A model generated the notes under the pieces. It had not been told where the DNA came from. It made no database searches and was given only the letters and a program-made list of their open reading frames with translations. This document shows positions 1 to 10,016 of a DNA stretch of 64,000 nucleotides, piece by piece. Position 1 is the first letter of the stretch; the number at the start of each line of letters is the position of its first letter. The position numbers and the translations under genes were made by a program. Source of the DNA: Pseudomonas coleopterorum (lineage in GTDB: Bacteria > Pseudomonadota > Gammaproteobacteria > Pseudomonadales > Pseudomonadaceae); the NCBI RefSeq assembly GCF_900105555.1, contig NZ_FNTZ01000001.1:3785501-3849500 (forward strand), in the 5' to 3' direction.

Positions 1-1
1 C

Positions 2-598
2 CTGGGTGCGGACATCTGGCTGCGCAAGGTGCTGCCCATGGGCGGCGGTATCGGTGGCGGCAGCTCGGATGCCGCCACTACGCTTCTGGCCCTGAACCAC
101 CTGTGGCAGACCGGCTGCAGCGAAGATCAGCTTGCCCAGCTGGGTCTCGCCCTGGGCGCCGATGTGCCGGTATTCGTCCGTGGCCACGCGGCCTTCGCCG
201 AGGGTGTGGGCGAGAAACTCACCCCGGTCGAACTGCCCGAGCCCTGGTTTCTCGTGCTGGTACCGCAAGTCTCTGTTAGTACAGCGGAAATTTTTTCCGA
301 TCCGTTGTTGACACGTGACTCGGCGCCCATTAAAGTGCGCCCCGTTCTTGAGGGAAACAGTCGTAATGACTGCCAGCCAGTAGTAGAGCGCCGTTACCCA
401 GATGTACGTAACGCACTGAATTTGCTCAACAAATTCACTGAAGCTCGGCTAACAGGCACTGGAAGTTGTGTGTTTGGGGCCTTCCCAAGCAAAGCGGAAG
501 CTGATAGAGTTTCGCACCTTCTTGCAGACACCCTTTCAGGGTTCGTAGCCAAGGGAAGCAACGTTTCGATGTTGCATCGCAAGCTGCAAAGTCTGTAA
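2..598 (+). CDS. ispE: 4-diphosphocytidyl-2-C-methyl-D-erythritol kinase, 5'-truncated by window edge
   Basis: This is the C-terminal two thirds of IspE, which phosphorylates the 2-hydroxyl of CDP-methylerythritol with ATP in the non-mevalonate (MEP) isoprenoid pathway. The reading frame is already open at base 2, so the start lies outside the window. The glycine-rich ATP loop [12 protein letters not shown] near the start of the visible part is the GHMP-kinase signature, and the C-terminal GTGSCVFG motif is the second substrate-binding loop. Downstream are tRNA-Gln and prs, the usual Pseudomonas order. The second half uses more AT-rich codons than the first, which I see but cannot interpret. 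Confidence 0.95.
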   Translation: MGADIWLRKVLPMGGGIGGGSSDAATTLLALNHLWQTGCSEDQLAQLGLALGADVPVFVRGHAAFAEGVGEKLTPVELPEPWFLVLVPQVSVSTAEIFSDPLLTRDSAPIKVRPVLEGNSRNDCQPVVERRYPDVRNALNLLNKFTEARLTGTGSCVFGAFPSKAEADRVSHLLADTLSGFVAKGSNVSMLHRKLQSL

Positions 599-637
599 CA
601 GGAAACGAGTGCTGGGCACTCGGAGGTTTCAAGCTAC

Positions 638-712
638 AGGGGCGTCGCCAAGCGGTAAGGCAGCAGGTTTTGATCCTGCCATGCGTTGGTTCGAATCCAG
701 CCGCCCCTGCCA
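638..712 (+). tRNA. tRNA-Gln (anticodon TTG)
   Basis: A full cloverleaf folds here. The acceptor arm AGGGGCG pairs with CGCCCCT, the T-arm has the GGTTCGAATCC pattern, and the anticodon stem GCAGG/CCTGC encloses the loop TTTTGAT with TTG at 670-672. The CCA end is encoded at 710-712. It lies between ispE and prs and is probably cotranscribed with them. Confidence 0.97.
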
Positions 713-759
713 TTTTCCTATACTCATCCAGGTATACCCTCAGCCGGCAGGTACTGCGC

Positions 760-1701
760 GTGTCCAAGATGATGGTCTTTGCGGGGAATTCAAACCCCGA
801 TCTGGCTCGACGCGTTGTGCGTCAGCTGCATATCCCTCTCGGTGATGTCTCCGTCAGCAAGTTTTCCGATGGTGAAATCAGCACCGAGATCAATGAAAAC
901 GTTCGCGGTAAAGACGTCTTCATTATCCAGCCTACATGTGCGCCGACCAACGATAACCTGATGGAACTGGTGCTGATGGCTGATGCCTTCCGCCGCTCCT
1001 CGGCTTCGCGAATCACCGCCGTGATCCCCTACTTCGGTTACGCTCGGCAAGACCGCCGTCCGCGCTCTGCCCGTGTGGCAATCAGCGCAAAGGTCGTCGC
1101 CGACATGCTGACCGTCGTGGGCATCGACCGTGTACTCACCGTCGACCTTCACGCGGACCAGATTCAGGGCTTCTTCGATATCCCGGTAGATAACATCTAC
1201 GGCTCCCCGGTTCTGGTGGACGATATCGAAGACCAGCGCTTCGAGAATCTCATGATCGTTTCCCCCGACATTGGTGGCGTCGTGCGTGCACGCGCCGTGG
1301 CCAAGTCCCTCGGCGTCGATCTGGGCATCATCGACAAGCGCCGTGAAAAGGCCAATCACTCCGAAGTGATGCACATCATCGGTGATGTCGAAGGTCGCAC
1401 CTGTATTCTGGTCGACGACATGGTCGATACCGCCGGCACCCTGTGCCATGCGGCCAAGGCCTTGAAAGAACATGGCGCGGCCAAGGTGTTCGCCTATTGC
1501 ACCCACCCGGTTCTGTCGGGCCGTGCGATCGAGAACATCGAGAAATCCGTGCTGGACGAGCTGGTGGTGACCAACACCATCCCGCTGTCCGCAGCCGCAC
1601 AAGCCTGTGGGCGTATCCGTCAACTGGATATCGCTCCGGTTGTTGCCGAGGCGATGCGTCGCATCAGCAACGAAGAATCGATCAGCGCGATGTTCCGCTG
1701 A
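760..1701 (+). CDS. prs: ribose-phosphate pyrophosphokinase
   Basis: Makes PRPP from ribose 5-phosphate and ATP, feeding purine, pyrimidine, NAD, His and Trp synthesis in the cytosol. The protein is 313 residues, the family's usual length. Visible motifs are the ATP/metal segment around [12 protein letters not shown], the flexible-loop segment [11 protein letters not shown] and the PRPP signature [11 protein letters not shown]. The start chosen is GTG at 760, giving [10 protein letters not shown], which matches the conserved N-terminus of pseudomonad Prs. The in-frame frame upstream runs into the tRNA and is not coding; ATG at 769 is a possible alternative. A strong terminator follows the gene. 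Confidence 0.96.
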   Translation: MSKMMVFAGNSNPDLARRVVRQLHIPLGDVSVSKFSDGEISTEINENVRGKDVFIIQPTCAPTNDNLMELVLMADAFRRSSASRITAVIPYFGYARQDRRPRSARVAISAKVVADMLTVVGIDRVLTVDLHADQIQGFFDIPVDNIYGSPVLVDDIEDQRFENLMIVSPDIGGVVRARAVAKSLGVDLGIIDKRREKANHSEVMHIIGDVEGRTCILVDDMVDTAGTLCHAAKALKEHGAAKVFAYCTHPVLSGRAIENIEKSVLDELVVTNTIPLSAAAQACGRIRQLDIAPVVAEAMRRISNEESISAMFR

Positions 1702-1739
1702 GGGCCCTGCCCTTCGCAAGCACCGCTCTGACGAAAAGC

Positions 1740-1777
1740 GCCCCGGCCCGACACTCTTGTCGGGCCGGGGCTTTTTT
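1740..1777 (+). terminator. Rho-independent terminator after prs
   Basis: A 13-bp perfect GC-rich stem (1740-1752 with 1759-1771), a six-base loop and a run of six T. It separates prs from rplY, so rplY should have its own promoter between here and 1840. Confidence 0.93.
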
Positions 1778-1839
1778 GCCCGTATCGCCTTGGCGCTGGT
1801 CGCAAACGCTGGGCGAACGTGGTTATTTTGGAGAAACAC

Positions 1840-2445
1840 ATGAACGATTTTACTTTGAATGCCGAAGCGCGTTCCGACCTGGGGAAAGGTGCGAGCCGCC
1901 GCCTGCGTCGTCTCGCCAGCCTGGTTCCAGCTGTTGTCTACGGTGGCGACAAAGCCCCTGAGTCCATCAGCATGCTGGCCAAGGAAGTCACCAAGCTGCT
2001 CGAAAACGAGGCTGCCTTCAGCCACGTGATCGAACTGAACATCGGCGGCACCAAGCAGAACGTCCTGATCAAGGCACTGCAGCGTCACCCAGCCAAGGGT
2101 CACGTCCTGCACGCTGACTTCGTACGCGTGATCGCCGGCCAGAAACTGACCGCCATCGTGCCTCTGCACTTCATGAACCAGGAACCGGCTGTCAAGAAAG
2201 GCGGCGAGATCTCGCACACCGAGACCGAGCTGGAAGTGACCTGCCTGCCGAAAGACCTGCCTGAGTTCATCGAAGTCGACATGGCTGACGCTGAAATCGG
2301 CACCATCATCCACCTGTCCGACCTGAAGGCTCCGCAAGGCGTCGAGTTCGTGGCACTGGCTCATGGTACCGACCTGGCAATCGCCAACGTCCACGCTCCG
2401 CGTATCGTTGCCGACGAAGAAACCGAAGAAGGCGCTGCCGAGTAA
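1840..2445 (+). CDS. rplY: 50S ribosomal protein L25 (Ctc/TL5 type, long form)
   Basis: Binds 5S rRNA in the central protuberance of the large subunit. At 201 residues this is the long Ctc-type L25, with an N-terminal L25 domain (about 1-90, beginning [17 protein letters not shown]) and a C-terminal beta domain (about 95-190) containing the typical [16 protein letters not shown] stretch. The tail is acidic. The start at 1840 is preceded by GGAG at a good distance; an in-frame start 21 bases earlier lacks this support. Its neighbour pth is also a translation gene. Confidence 0.95.
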   Translation: MNDFTLNAEARSDLGKGASRRLRRLASLVPAVVYGGDKAPESISMLAKEVTKLLENEAAFSHVIELNIGGTKQNVLIKALQRHPAKGHVLHADFVRVIAGQKLTAIVPLHFMNQEPAVKKGGEISHTETELEVTCLPKDLPEFIEVDMADAEIGTIIHLSDLKAPQGVEFVALAHGTDLAIANVHAPRIVADEETEEGAAE

Positions 2446-2466
2446 TTTCACTCGCACGCCGAGCTC

Positions 2467-2492
2467 TGGATGACACCTTCGGGTGTCGTCCA
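2467..2492 (+). other. UUCG-capped hairpin between rplY and pth
   Basis: An 11-bp stem (one G-T pair) closed by a TTCG tetraloop at 2478-2481. No T-run follows, so it is not a classical terminator. It could stabilise the 3' end of rplY mRNA or cause partial attenuation before pth. Confidence 0.6.
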
Positions 2493-2518
2493 CGACTCGA
2501 AAAGGAAGAGTCCCTGAC

Positions 2519-3103
2519 GTGACCGCCATACAACTGATCGTTGGCCTGGGTAACCCCGGCCCCGAATACGAACAGACCCGGCATAACGCAGGGGCTCTTT
2601 TCGTTGAGCGCATCGCCCAGGCCCACCGTGTGAACCTGGTAGCCGATCGCAAGTATTTCGGCCTGACGGCGCGTTTGAGCCATCAGGGCCATGACGTTCG
2701 TCTGTTGATTCCCACCACCTACATGAACCGCAGCGGTCAATCCGTCGCGGCGATGGCGAATTTCTTTCGCATACCGCCGCAAGCGATCCTGGTGGCCCAC
2801 GACGAACTCGACCTGCCCCCCGGCGTCGCCAAGCTCAAACTGGGCGGCGGGCACGGTGGGCACAACGGCCTGCGCGACATCATCGCGCAGCTCGGCAATG
2901 ACAATGGCTTTCACCGTCTGCGGCTTGGCATCGGCCACCCGGGTGACAGCAAGTTGGTGTCCAATTTCGTTCTTGGCCGCGCCCCGCGCGCCGAACAGGA
3001 AAAGCTGGACGCCAGTATCGATTTCGCCCTCGGTGTGCTGCCGGATATCTTCGCCGGCGAGTGGAATCGCGCGATGAAAAACCTGCACAGCCAAAAGGCC
3101 TGA
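2519..3103 (+). CDS. pth: peptidyl-tRNA hydrolase
   Basis: Cleaves the ester between peptide and tRNA on prematurely released peptidyl-tRNAs, recycling tRNA in the cytosol. The protein is 194 residues, the family length. The signature [19 protein letters not shown] contains the catalytic His and conserved Asn; TTYMNRSG and [12 protein letters not shown] are further conserved blocks. The GTG start at 2519 is chosen because it gives the conserved [15 protein letters not shown]-terminus and has an AGGAAGAG site about ten bases upstream. An earlier GTG at 2483 lies inside the hairpin and is unlikely. ychF follows after 21 bases. Confidence 0.95.
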   Translation: MTAIQLIVGLGNPGPEYEQTRHNAGALFVERIAQAHRVNLVADRKYFGLTARLSHQGHDVRLLIPTTYMNRSGQSVAAMANFFRIPPQAILVAHDELDLPPGVAKLKLGGGHGGHNGLRDIIAQLGNDNGFHRLRLGIGHPGDSKLVSNFVLGRAPRAEQEKLDASIDFALGVLPDIFAGEWNRAMKNLHSQKA

Positions 3104-3124
3104 CTCTTCGAAGAGGGATTCACC

Positions 3125-4225
<1,101 letters not shown>

Positions 4226-4258
4226 GTCGGCCTGCAACACCGCTTCGCGCGTCCCCTG

Positions 4259-4294
4259 AAAGCCCCGCTGTCGCCTTGCGATGCGGGGCTTTTT
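4259..4294 (+). terminator. Rho-independent terminator after ychF
   Basis: Stem GCCCCGC (4262-4268) with GCGGGGC (4283-4289), preceded by AAA and followed by five T. It closes the pth-ychF unit. Confidence 0.9.
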
Positions 4295-4298
4295 GCGT

Positions 4299-4506
4299 TC
4301 AGGCTTCGGCCGTGGCCCAATCTTCGAGCCGAAGCCCAGGCACGCGCACGAACGCTCTCGTAGTGTTGCTGACCAAGATCAATCCTCTGGAACGAGCATG
4401 TCCGGCGATCATCTGGTCGCATGCTCCGATCGACGTACCCGATCGCGTCAGCTCGGCACGTCGCTGCCCGGTGTGGGCAGCGGCGATCGACCGAACTTCG
4501 CATCCG
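4299..4506 (-). pseudogene. remnant of a VapC-type PIN-domain toxin (C-terminal fragment)
   Basis: Reading the minus strand in the frame ending at the TGA at 4301-4299 gives about 67 codons that resemble the end of VapC ribonucleases: GTSIGACDQMIAGHARSRG, then LILVSNTTRAFVRVPGL, then RLEDW before the stop. The family's usual C-terminal pattern is GTPIGxxDxxIAGHAR, TLVTNNxREFxRVPGL, xxEDW. There is no start codon, no N-terminal half with the first catalytic acids, and no VapB antitoxin gene. The fragment begins directly at the stop of the MFS gene. It is best read as the scar of a lost toxin-antitoxin pair. Confidence 0.7.
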
Positions 4507-5724
4507 CTAGACCTTGCTGGTCCTCGGCAGCAGGATCGTCAGGATGCCGAACAGCGGCAGGAACGAGCATAGCCAGTACACGTACTCGATGCCGTGTATG
4601 TCTGCCAGATGGCCCAGCAGCGCTGCGCCGATGCCACCGAAGCCGAACATCAGGCCGAAGAACACGCCCGCGATCATGCCCACGTTGCCTGGCACCAGTT
4701 CCTGCGCATACACCACGATGGCGGAGAAGGCGGAGGCCAGGATGAAGCCGATGACCACGCTCAGCACGCTGGTCCAGAACAGGTCGACGTAGGGCAGCAT
4801 CAGGGTGAACGGCGCCGACCCCAGGATGGAGAACCAGATCACCGCCTTGCGGCCGATCTTGTCGCCGATGGGGCCGCCGAAAAACGTGCCGGCCGCCACT
4901 GCGCCGAGGAACAGGAACAGGTGCAGTTGCGAACTGGCCACCGAGAGGTCGAACTTTTCGATGAGGTAGAAGGTGAAGTAACTGGTGAAGCTGGCCATGT
5001 AGAAATACTTGGAGAACACCAGCAGCGCCAGCACCACCAGCGCCGCCTTGACCCGCCCCTTGGACAGGCCATGGGTGGCGCGCTGGCCGGCTCGGGCCTT
5101 GAACTGGTTGAGGTGGCCGCGGTACCAGCGGCTGATTGCGTACAGCAATGCCACGGCGAACACTGCAATCAGACCGAACCAGGCCACGTGTCCCTGGCCG
5201 TACGGAATGACGATGGCGGCCGCCAGCAGCGGCCCGAAGGCCGATCCGGTGTTGCCGCCTACCTGGAAGGTGGACTGCGCCAGACCGAAGCGTCCCCCCG
5301 AAGCCAGGCGCGCGACCCGCGAGGTTTCCGGGTGAAAGGTGGAGGAGCCGATGCCGATCAGGGCCGACGCCAGGAGGATCATCGGGAAGCTGCCGACAGT
5401 GGACAGCAGCATGATGCCGATCAACGTGCAGACCATGCCAGCTGGCAACAGCAGCGGCTTGGGATGGCGATCGGTGTAGAAACCGATCCAGGGCTGCAGC
5501 AGCGAAGCGGTGACCTGGAAGGTCAAGGTGATCAGGCCGACCTGGGTGAAGGTCAGGCCGTAACTGGCCTTGAGCATGGGGTAGATCGACGGCAGCACGG
5601 CCTGGATCAGGTCGTTGACCAGGTGTGCGAGCGCACAGGCGCCGAGGATGCGCATGACCAATGGGCTGGTCTGTGCCGCGCCGGGCACGCTGGCAGGGTT
5701 GCTTGTTGTTGTAGGGGTGGCCAT
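4507..5724 (-). CDS. fsr: MFS transporter, fosmidomycin-resistance (Fsr) family
   Basis: A 405-residue, twelve-segment major facilitator of the Fsr type, an inner-membrane proton-drug antiporter that exports fosmidomycin in E. coli. Typical features are the N-terminal LAHLVNDLIQAVLPSIYPML segment, the loop GFYTDRHPKP between TM2 and TM3, and GPIGDKIGRK between the halves. I start at ATG 5724 (MATPTTTSN); the upstream in-frame extension has no membrane or family character. The physiological substrate is unknown. Its stop abuts the vapC-like remnant, and it diverges from the oxaloacetate decarboxylase gene. Confidence 0.85.
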   Translation of the reverse strand: MATPTTTSNPASVPGAAQTSPLVMRILGACALAHLVNDLIQAVLPSIYPMLKASYGLTFTQVGLITLTFQVTASLLQPWIGFYTDRHPKPLLLPAGMVCTLIGIMLLSTVGSFPMILLASALIGIGSSTFHPETSRVARLASGGRFGLAQSTFQVGGNTGSAFGPLLAAAIVIPYGQGHVAWFGLIAVFAVALLYAISRWYRGHLNQFKARAGQRATHGLSKGRVKAALVVLALLVFSKYFYMASFTSYFTFYLIEKFDLSVASSQLHLFLFLGAVAAGTFFGGPIGDKIGRKAVIWFSILGSAPFTLMLPYVDLFWTSVLSVVIGFILASAFSAIVVYAQELVPGNVGMIAGVFFGLMFGFGGIGAALLGHLADIHGIEYVYWLCSFLPLFGILTILLPRTSKV

Positions 5725-5952
5725 GGGGATTCCGTTGGCAGGCAGGCATGGCCGGACACTCTGCCATTTTGCGTGCCTCGTCGCCAGTTGCCGACGCAGG
5801 TGAAACTGGCACGGCACAATGGCGTCAACGAATACAACAACGACCGGGCGGTGATAAACTGGCGCCAGTCACTAAAAACCCATGAAGAATCGATAAAGTT
5901 CCAGAAACCCTCCGCATGAGGCAATGGGGTTTCGCCAGAATCAGGAGCGATC

Positions 5953-6822
5953 ATGCCCAAAGTTTCTCACACGGCCCTGCGTCGCCAGTTCCGTGAGCTG
6001 CTTGCTTCAAAACAGTGTTATCACACCGCTTCGGTGTTCGACCCCATGTCCGCCCGCATCGCTGCCGACCTGGGCTTCGAGGTTGGCATCCTCGGCGGCT
6101 CAGTGGCCTCGCTGCAAGTGCTTGCTGCCCCCGACTTCGCTCTGATCACGCTCTCAGAGTTCGCCGAACAGGCCACACGCATCGGTCGTGTCGCGCAATT
6201 ACCGGTGATTGCCGACGCCGATCACGGCTATGGCAATGCGTTGAACGTCATGCGTACGGTGGTGGAGCTGGAACGTGCCGGCATCGGTGCGCTGACCATC
6301 GAAGATACCCTGCTGCCGGCGCAGTTCGGTCGCCGTTCCACCGATCTCATCTCGGTGGCCGAGGGCGTTGGCAAGATCCGCGCGGCGCTGGAGGCCCGGG
6401 TCGACCCCGAGCTGACCATCATCGCCCGTACCCATGCCGGTGTGCTCTCCACCCAGGAAGTCATCAGCCGGACCCAGGCCTACCAGGCCGCTGGTGCCGA
6501 CGGCATCTGCATGGTCGGCGTGAAGGACTTCGAGCACCTGGAGCAGATTGCCGAAAACCTCAGCGTGCCGCTGATGCTGGTGACCTACGGCAATCCGGCG
6601 CTGCACGACGACGAACGCCTGGCGGCATTGGGTGTGCGGGTTGTGGTGGCTGGCCACGGTGCCTATTTCGCGGCCATCAAGGCCACCTACGATTCGCTGC
6701 GCGAACAGCGTCAGCAGTTCAGCAAGAGCACCGACCTGAGCGCCACCGAACTCACCCACACCTACACCCACCCGGAGAGCTACGTCGGCTGGGCCAAGGA
6801 GTTCATGAACGTGAAGGAATGA
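5953..6822 (+). CDS. oxaloacetate decarboxylase (isocitrate lyase/PEP mutase superfamily)
   Basis: A 289-residue TIM-barrel protein similar to Pseudomonas PA4872, shown to decarboxylate oxaloacetate to pyruvate with Mg2+. Visible are the metal-binding segment [16 protein letters not shown] (about 90-105), the [10 protein letters not shown] stretch and the ARTHAG motif near 160. In place of the isocitrate lyase KKCGH loop there is the shorter RRSTDLIS stretch, as expected for the decarboxylase branch. It stands alone, divergent from the MFS gene and about 350 bases upstream of speC. The exact physiological role is not settled. Confidence 0.85.
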   Translation: MPKVSHTALRRQFRELLASKQCYHTASVFDPMSARIAADLGFEVGILGGSVASLQVLAAPDFALITLSEFAEQATRIGRVAQLPVIADADHGYGNALNVMRTVVELERAGIGALTIEDTLLPAQFGRRSTDLISVAEGVGKIRAALEARVDPELTIIARTHAGVLSTQEVISRTQAYQAAGADGICMVGVKDFEHLEQIAENLSVPLMLVTYGNPALHDDERLAALGVRVVVAGHGAYFAAIKATYDSLREQRQQFSKSTDLSATELTHTYTHPESYVGWAKEFMNVKE

Positions 6823-7170
6823 CCGGCGGGGCGCCGGGGCGGGAACATCATGCGGTCATGTGGGTCGGTTAAAAGGGAACCGTCGAAGGGTTCCGCTACC
6901 GGCCCCATCGGCCACGTACGAAAAGGCGACATTTTTAGTTGCTCTCAAGCCGTCCACGCCCTACAGTTCGCGCCGACCGTCCATGCTGGAAACGATCCAT
7001 CCGGCTCAAGTACTGACGACGAGACAACAGGCCATCGGAAAGCAGCTTTCCGTGGCCTTTTTGCTTTCGCCCGACATGCCTTGGGAAGTAGGCGAACCAA
7101 AGTGGGGATACGGAGGATGGTCATTTGAGCCCATTTATATTCACGACGTTTGCCACCAGGAGTCCCTAGC
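6823..7170 (+). other. long speC leader, no gene seen
   Basis: This 348-base gap contains no convincing coding frame. It contains a small hairpin (GGAACC 6876-6881 with GGTTCC 6889-6894), an intrinsic terminator (listed separately at 7030-7062) and, between the terminator and speC, a GGA-rich stretch around 7102-7122. The arrangement suggests either a small RNA ending at 7062 or a premature-termination leader for speC. Confidence 0.55.
7030..7062 (+). terminator. intrinsic terminator inside the speC leader
   Basis: The stem pairs GGCCA (7030-7034) with TGGCC (7053-7057) and CGGAAAG (7036-7042) with CTTTCCG (7046-7052), with one bulged T, a CAG loop and five T after the stem. It lies 109 bases before the speC start. 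Confidence 0.85.
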
Positions 7171-8334
7171 ATGTCGATCAACGTCGAAGACTACTTCGCA
7201 CGCGATACCTTCAACAAGATGAAGGCCTTCGCCGACAAGCAAGAAACCCCCTTCGTACTCATCGATACCGCCATGATCAGCAAGGCCTACGATGACCTGC
7301 GCGCCGGTTTCGAATTCGCCAAGGTGTATTACGCAGTCAAGGCCAACCCGGCCGTGGAAATCATCGACCTGCTGCGCGACAAAGGCTCGAACTTCGACAT
7401 CGCTTCGATCTACGAGCTGGACAAGGTCATGAACCAGGGTGTGGGCCCGGAGCGGATCAGCTACGGCAACACCATCAAGAAGTCCAAGGACATCCGCTAC
7501 TTCTACGACAAGGGTGTACGCCTGTACGCCACCGACTCCGAAGCCGACCTGCGCAACATCGCCAAGGCCGCACCGGGTTCGAAAGTCTACGTGCGGATCC
7601 TCACCGAAGGCTCGACCACGGCCGACTGGCCTCTGTCGCGCAAATTCGGCTGCCAGACCGACATGGCCATGGATCTGCTGATCCTGGCGCGCGACCTGGG
7701 TCTGGTGCCCTACGGCATCTCCTTCCACGTGGGCTCGCAGCAGCGCGACATCAGCGTGTGGGATGCGGCGATCGCCAAGGTCAAGGTGATCTTCGAACGC
7801 CTCAAGGAAGAAGACGGCATCGTCCTCAAGCTGATCAACATGGGCGGTGGCTTCCCAGCCAACTACATCACCCGTACCAACAGCCTGGAAACCTATGCCG
7901 AGGAAATCATCCGCTTCCTCAAGGAAGACTTCGGTGACGATCTGCCGGAAATCATCCTCGAGCCCGGCCGTTCGTTGATCGCCAACGCCGGCATCCTGGT
8001 CAGTGAAGTGGTACTGGTAGCCCGCAAGTCGCGCACCGCGGTCGAACGTTGGGTGTACACCGACGTGGGCAAGTTCAGCGGCCTGATCGAAACCATGGAC
8101 GAGTCCATCAAGTTCCCGATCTGGACCGAGAAGAAAGGCGAGATGGAAGAAGTGGTGATCGCCGGGCCGACCTGCGACAGCGCCGACATCATGTACGAGC
8201 ACTACAAGTACGGCCTGCCGTTGAACCTGGCCATCGGTGACCGCCTGTACTGGCTGTCCACCGGTGCCTACACCACCAGCTACAGCGCGGTGGAATTCAA
8301 CGGCTTCCCGCCCCTGAAGTCGTTCTACATCTGA
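7171..8334 (+). CDS. speC: ornithine decarboxylase (constitutive, SpeC of the alanine-racemase fold)
   Basis: A PLP-dependent enzyme converting ornithine to putrescine in polyamine synthesis. The protein is 387 residues, like PA4519 and unlike the much larger E. coli SpeC. The PLP lysine lies in YYAVKANPAVE (about residue 54), the phosphate-binding glycine loop is NMGGGFPANY, the substrate motif EPGRSL is near 265, and the catalytic cysteine is in GPTCDSADI near 335. The start at 7171 has CAGGAG seven to eight bases upstream; an in-frame extension of seven codons lacks a ribosome site. Expression may be set by the upstream leader terminator. Confidence 0.95.
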   Translation: MSINVEDYFARDTFNKMKAFADKQETPFVLIDTAMISKAYDDLRAGFEFAKVYYAVKANPAVEIIDLLRDKGSNFDIASIYELDKVMNQGVGPERISYGNTIKKSKDIRYFYDKGVRLYATDSEADLRNIAKAAPGSKVYVRILTEGSTTADWPLSRKFGCQTDMAMDLLILARDLGLVPYGISFHVGSQQRDISVWDAAIAKVKVIFERLKEEDGIVLKLINMGGGFPANYITRTNSLETYAEEIIRFLKEDFGDDLPEIILEPGRSLIANAGILVSEVVLVARKSRTAVERWVYTDVGKFSGLIETMDESIKFPIWTEKKGEMEEVVIAGPTCDSADIMYEHYKYGLPLNLAIGDRLYWLSTGAYTTSYSAVEFNGFPPLKSFYI

Positions 8335-8344
8335 TGCACCGCAA

Positions 8345-8375
8345 ACCTGCGGGCAGCCATCGGCTGTCTGCAGGT
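8345..8375. terminator. hairpin between convergent speC and Sel1-repeat gene
   Basis: ACCTGC (8345-8350) pairs with GCAGGT (8370-8375) and GGCAGCC (8352-8358) with GGCTGTC (8362-8368), giving a 13-bp stem with a single internal mismatch. Neither side has a good T-run. It sits exactly between the two stops and may act as a weak bidirectional terminator. Confidence 0.5.
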
Positions 8376-9134
8376 CTACTGTTCCAGCGCCTGCAGGCGC
8401 TGCGCATAGAGCGTTGCCATCGCCCTGATGGCCGGCTGCCTGGCCTGCTCCAGCACCGCCAGACTACTGCGTAGAAAATTGCTGTTCCCGCCTTCAAGAG
8501 CTCGATGCAGCCAGATCAGCGCCGTGTCGACATCTCCCTCCTCCGCCAGTAAGGCGGCGTGGCTGAACTGCCCGCGGAAATCACCTGCCTGCGCCGAGCG
8601 CATGTACCAGACCTTTGGCTTGGGCAGGTCAGCACCCACCACCAGTCCCTGTTCCAGATAGCGACCGACCAGATTCATGGACTTGGCATGACCCATGGTC
8701 GCCGCCTGCAGGTAGCACGCGAAGGCCCGCGCATGGTCGAGCTCAACGCCACGTCCGGTGCCGAGCAGGTTGGCCAGGTTGTACAGGCCCCAGTCGAGCC
8801 CTGCCTGCGCCGCCTGCAGATAGTGCCCGGCGGCACGCTCGACGTTGGCCTCGCAGCCCCAACCGTGCTCATGGCAGCGCCCGAGCATGTTGTGCGCCAT
8901 GGGGTGGCCTTGATGGGCCGCGATGGCAAACCACTTCACCGCGAGCGCTGTATCGCGTTCGATACCGCGGCCATCGAGCAGGATCTGCCCGAGCAGCGCC
9001 TGGGCGTCGACAACGCCCTGCCCTGCGGCGATCAACAGCGCCTGCGCAGCCTTGCGCGGTTCAGCGGTGAGCATCGCCTGCAGCTGTTCGTTGTCCAGGA
9101 CTTCCAGGCGACGCAGGCGCCAGTCGGCGCTCAT
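8376..9134 (-). CDS. Sel1-repeat (TPR-like) protein
   Basis: A 252-residue solenoid of Sel1-like repeats. Repeats with the pattern A..LG..L..G.G...D...A..W...AA..G...A appear from about residue 35 to 180 (for example [21 protein letters not shown] and [12 protein letters not shown]). No signal peptide is visible, so it is probably cytoplasmic. The ATG at 9134 overlaps the stop of piuC (ATGA), so the two are translationally coupled, and in other pseudomonads a Sel1 protein also follows piuC. Function unknown; Sel1 repeats usually mediate protein-protein contacts. Confidence 0.8.
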   Translation of the reverse strand: MSADWRLRRLEVLDNEQLQAMLTAEPRKAAQALLIAAGQGVVDAQALLGQILLDGRGIERDTALAVKWFAIAAHQGHPMAHNMLGRCHEHGWGCEANVERAAGHYLQAAQAGLDWGLYNLANLLGTGRGVELDHARAFACYLQAATMGHAKSMNLVGRYLEQGLVVGADLPKPKVWYMRSAQAGDFRGQFSHAALLAEEGDVDTALIWLHRALEGGNSNFLRSSLAVLEQARQPAIRAMATLYAQRLQALEQ

Positions 9135-9811
9135 ACGTCCACCCAACGCCGCAGCAGGTTGTGATAAGTGCCGGTGAGTTGGATCAGTGACGGATGATCG
9201 GGGACATCACGAGTCAATTGCTGGATCGCGCCGTCCATCTCGAACAGCAGCGCACGTTGGCTGTCCTCGCGGACCAGGCTTTGCGTCCAGAAGAAAGACG
9301 CGAAGCGGGCGCCGCGGCTGACGGCGCGCACCTTGTGCAGGCTGGTGGCCGGATACAGCAGCAGATCCCCTGCGGGCAGCTTGACCTCGCGGGTGCCGAA
9401 GGTGTCCTGGATCACCAGTTCACCGCCGTCGTAATCCTGCGGATCGCTGAAGAACAGCGTCGAGGACAGGTCGGTGCGCACGCGTTCCACGCCGCCCTTG
9501 GCCTGGCGCACGGCGTTATCGATGTGGAAGTCGAAACTGCCGCCTGCCGTGTAGCAGTTGAGCAGCGGTGGAAAGACCTTGTTCGGCAACGCCGCCGACA
9601 TGAACAACGGATTGGCCCACAGACGTTCGAGCAGCGCGGCGCCTATTTCCACGGCCAGCGGATGGCCCTCGGGCAGTTGCAGGTTGTGCTTGGCCTTCGC
9701 CGACTGGTGGCCAGCGGTGATTCGACCATCGGCCCAGTCGGCCTGCTCCAGAGCCTGGCGGATGCGCAGCACTTCGTCGCGCGCGAACAATCCGGGAATG
9801 TGTAGGAGCAT
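9131..9811 (-). CDS. piuC: Fe(II)/2-oxoglutarate-dependent PKHD-type hydroxylase PiuC
   Basis: A 226-residue dioxygenase linked to iron uptake (PA4515 family). The iron facial triad is visible as HxD in SFDFHIDNA and the distal His in [15 protein letters not shown], whose Arg binds 2-oxoglutarate. Its substrate is unknown. It is divergent from the piuA receptor and shares a 205-base control region with it. Loss of piuC together with piuA is associated in P. aeruginosa with reduced susceptibility to siderophore-cephalosporins. Confidence 0.92.
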   Translation of the reverse strand: MLLHIPGLFARDEVLRIRQALEQADWADGRITAGHQSAKAKHNLQLPEGHPLAVEIGAALLERLWANPLFMSAALPNKVFPPLLNCYTAGGSFDFHIDNAVRQAKGGVERVRTDLSSTLFFSDPQDYDGGELVIQDTFGTREVKLPAGDLLLYPATSLHKVRAVSRGARFASFFWTQSLVREDSQRALLFEMDGAIQQLTRDVPDHPSLIQLTGTYHNLLRRWVDV

Positions 9812-9837
9812 GGAAATTCACCGCAGGCCGAGGGGCA

Positions 9838-9860
9838 GCAATGGTATTGATTCCCATTGC
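9838..9860. promoter_or_regulatory. candidate Fur box between piuC and piuA
   Basis: An inverted repeat GCAATGG / CCATTGC separated by nine AT-rich bases, with the 19-23 bp size of a Fur operator. It lies just upstream of piuC and about 160 bases before piuA. The match to the consensus GATAATGATAATCATTATC is moderate. Confidence 0.5.
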
Positions 9861-9916
9861 CAATGCACAAGGGCGATGCTGTGGGAATGCGACGAAGACT
9901 GCGCGGGAAATTGTAA

Positions 9917-9975
9917 AGAATGTAAGTACTTCGCGAATAGCAATATTTCGCAATTGCTACAAATATTCACTTACA
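9917..9975. promoter_or_regulatory. nested inverted repeats upstream of piuA
   Basis: Outer arms AATGTAAGT (9917-9925) and ACTTACATT (9967-9975) are perfectly complementary. Inside are GAATA/TATTC and AGCAAT/ATTGCT arms. The whole ends 41 bases before the piuA start, where an operator, promoter or a 5'-UTR fold would be placed. Confidence 0.5.
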
Positions 9976-10016
9976 TTATTCTCCGCCGCCTCATAACCTT
10001 GGGGAAGGTTTCCATC

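Noticed and set aside
790..2652. 620-codon open frame antisense to prs and rplY
   Set aside because: A frame opposite GC-rich coding genes; it runs through two well-identified proteins and a terminator and has no ribosome site or family resemblance.
6850..7128. Short open frames in the speC leader as leader peptides
   Set aside because: None has a ribosome site or a run of codons for a relevant amino acid, and they cross the terminator.
9917..9975. GacA-type upstream element (TGTAAG...CTTACA)
   Set aside because: The half-sites match, but they are 43 bases apart instead of the usual six, and piuA is not a small regulatory RNA.
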